NCBI GenBank assembly: GCA_028288315.1
Contig: JAQBNY010000118.1
Span: 1-7,091 of the forward strand
From: Mucilaginibacter sp.
GTDB taxonomy: Bacteria; Bacteroidota; Bacteroidia; Sphingobacteriales; Sphingobacteriaceae
Length of the DNA: 7,091 nt
Direction: 5' to 3'
Below are positions 5,916-7,091 of the stretch, in pieces (position 1 is the stretch's first letter; every line of letters begins with the position of its first letter). The position numbers and the translations under genes were made by a program. The notes beneath the pieces were generated by a model. It had not been told where the DNA came from, made no database searches, and worked only from the letters and a program-made list of their open reading frames with translations.

Positions 5916-6878
5916 TTAATTTTGTATATCTCCGTAAGCTTCCAATATACGTTTTACCAGTTTGTGGCGTACAACGTCTTCTCCGCTCAAATAAACAATA
6001 TCAATACCTTTTATATCAGTTAATATGCGCAACGCAGTGTAAAGACCTGATTGCTGTTTTTTGGGTAAATCTATCTGGGTTACATCACCTGTAACAATAA
6101 ACTTAGCAGAAGGACCCATACGCGTCAAAAACATCTTCAGCTGCATATCTGTAGCGTTTTGGGCCTCGTCTAATATCACAAAGCAATTATCAAGCGTACG
6201 GCCACGCATAAATGCCAGCGGCGCTATCTCAATGGTACGGTTCTCCAGATAAAGCTTCAATTTTTCTGCCGGGATCATATCATCAAGTGCATCATATAAC
6301 GGGCGCAAATATGGATCGATCTTTTCCTTTAGGTCACCCGGTAAAAAACCAAGGTTCTCCCCTGCTTCAACAGCCGGGCGGGTAAGTATAATACGTTTTA
6401 TCTCTTTATTTTTTAAAGCCCTTACTGCCAAAGCTACAGCAGTGTAGGTTTTACCTGTACCGGCAGGACCAATAGCAAACAGAATATCATTTTTGCTCAG
6501 GCTATCAACCATACGGTGCTGGTTTGGCGTACGAGCCCTAACCATAATGCCGTTGGGGCCAAATACAAGCACTTCGCCGCTGGCAAATTTATCAGGCGTG
6601 GTAGCGCCATCTGCAGGTGCAGATATTTTAGCTCCTAATATCCGTTCAACATCGTTTACATTAAGGGTTTCAAATTTTTCTACATGCTCAACCAGGTGAT
6701 CAAATTTCTCCTGGAAAAGGGTCAGTTCACGCTCATCACCCATAACTTTGACCTCGCTGCCACGTGCAACTATTTTAAGCTTAGGATATTGCTTTTTTAT
6801 GATCTCGAAGTGATCATTATTCGGTCCCCATAGTACAGCGGGGTTAACCTGGTCAATTGATAACTTTAGCTCGTTCAA
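5916..6878 (-). CDS. phoH: PhoH-family ATPase
   Basis: The 320-aa protein has an N-terminal region (about 1-105, with LKIVARGSEVKVMGD) of the KH-like type seen in PhoH proteins, followed by the PhoH ATPase core from about 112. Walker A is GPAGTGKT (137-144), Walker B is VILDEAQN (234-241), and the later TGDVTQIDLP (263-272) is a family-specific helicase-like motif. It lacks the PIN domain of PhoH2 toxins. PhoH proteins are cytoplasmic ATPases, often linked to RNA metabolism and to phosphate starvation in E. coli, but their exact role is unsettled. The start is TTG at 6878-6876: no in-frame ATG, GTG or other TTG occurs between it and an upstream TAA at 6911-6909, and MNELKLSIDQ fits the start of Bacteroidota homologues. 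It is followed on the same strand by purC after 91 bp and is divergent from the SAM-hydrolase gene, with 102 bp between them. Confidence 0.94.
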   Translation of the reverse strand: MNELKLSIDQVNPAVLWGPNNDHFEIIKKQYPKLKIVARGSEVKVMGDERELTLFQEKFDHLVEHVEKFETLNVNDVERILGAKISAPADGATTPDKFASGEVLVFGPNGIMVRARTPNQHRMVDSLSKNDILFAIGPAGTGKTYTAVALAVRALKNKEIKRIILTRPAVEAGENLGFLPGDLKEKIDPYLRPLYDALDDMIPAEKLKLYLENRTIEIAPLAFMRGRTLDNCFVILDEAQNATDMQLKMFLTRMGPSAKFIVTGDVTQIDLPKKQQSGLYTALRILTDIKGIDIVYLSGEDVVRHKLVKRILEAYGDIQN

Positions 6879-6980
6879 TACTAATTGATTTTTGTCGGTT
6901 GCAGATTTTTATGAATTAAAAATTGAATATTTGCACCTTTAAATGCTTTACAAGATTAGCAATAAATATTTATAAAATTA
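6879..6980. promoter_or_regulatory. Divergent promoter region between phoH and the SAM-hydrolase gene
   Basis: This 102-bp AT-rich gap separates two divergent starts and must hold at least one promoter. Near-consensus -7 boxes, each matching TAnnTTTG at all but one defined base, are AATATTTG on the plus strand (6926-6933) and TAATCTTG on the minus strand (6951-6958). A plus-strand TTG at 6899-6901 lies 24 bp before the first box, slightly far for a -33 element. The region is supported by layout; the exact boxes are tentative. Confidence 0.4.
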
Positions 6981-7091
6981 ATGGCAATTATAACTTTAAC
7001 TACTGACCTGGGCGATAAAGATATTTATCAGGCTGCCCTTAAAGGTAGTATTTATAAATTACTGCCAACAGTAAATATTGTTGATATTACT
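6981..7091 (+). CDS. SAM hydroxide adenosyltransferase (DUF62) family protein (partial, N-terminal 37 aa)
   Basis: The first 37 codons, from ATG to the right edge, read without a stop and begin MAIITLTTDLGDKDIYQAAL, followed by a KGSIYKLLP segment and NIVDIT. This is the N-terminal pattern of the DUF62 family, which includes SAM hydrolases (SAM plus water giving adenosine and methionine) and the related fluorinase and chlorinase. Asp9 in TTDLG aligns with the SAM-ribose-binding Asp16 of fluorinase; most hydrolases have TDFG there, and the Leu is a minor variation. The halogenase-specific residues lie beyond the window, so the reaction cannot be decided, but a hydrolase is far commoner in this phylum. 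It is divergent from phoH. The family call rests on a short stretch only. Confidence 0.75.
   Translation, partial: MAIITLTTDLGDKDIYQAALKGSIYKLLPTVNIVDIT

Noticed and set aside
6981..7091. Fluorinase or chlorinase encoded at the right edge
   Set aside because: The TTDLG form resembles the fluorinase SDLG, but only 37 residues are visible and halogenase-diagnostic regions are outside the window; SAM hydrolase is the likelier function.

Overview
The window looks like ordinary core chromosome of a Bacteroidota bacterium, most likely family Sphingobacteriaceae (Mucilaginibacter/Pedobacter-like). This rests on moderately AT-rich DNA, a Bacteroidota-type LptD, a Bacteroidota-type MlaD with its characteristic C-terminus, the long (about 310 aa) form of PurC, TAnnTTTG promoter-like boxes, no clear Shine-Dalgarno sites, and the gene order SAM-hydrolase / phoH / purC / STAS / rnz. 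The genus is inferred, not proven.

Left part (1-3509), cell envelope. A large minus-strand gene runs off the left edge and encodes the N-terminal 519 residues of an LptD-type outer-membrane LPS assembly protein; it was recovered by direct translation. A 52-bp gap separates it from two plus-strand genes 21 bp apart: a secreted zinc N-acetylmuramoyl-L-alanine amidase (Amidase_3) and a membrane-anchored MCE/MlaD lipid-transport protein. All three act in the periplasm or outer membrane (LPS insertion, peptidoglycan remodelling, phospholipid trafficking).

Right part (3516-6878), four collinear minus-strand genes, in transcription order phoH (PhoH-type ATPase), purC (SAICAR synthase), a single STAS-domain protein with a phosphorylatable-serine motif, and rnz (ribonuclease Z). 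rnz ends only 6 bp from the stop of the MlaD gene, so the two blocks converge almost stop to stop. At the right edge a plus-strand gene, divergent from phoH, begins; its first 37 codons match the SAM hydroxide adenosyltransferase (DUF62) family.

There is no RNA gene, CRISPR array, insertion sequence or prophage, and no gene-free stretch above 300 bp. The strongest unexplained signal is a nested, partly alternative inverted repeat (5828-5892) filling most of the phoH-purC gap and ending 3 bp from the purC start codon. Second is the lptD/amidase gap, where two exact TAnnTTTG boxes face each other. No evidence was found for a novel multi-gene system.
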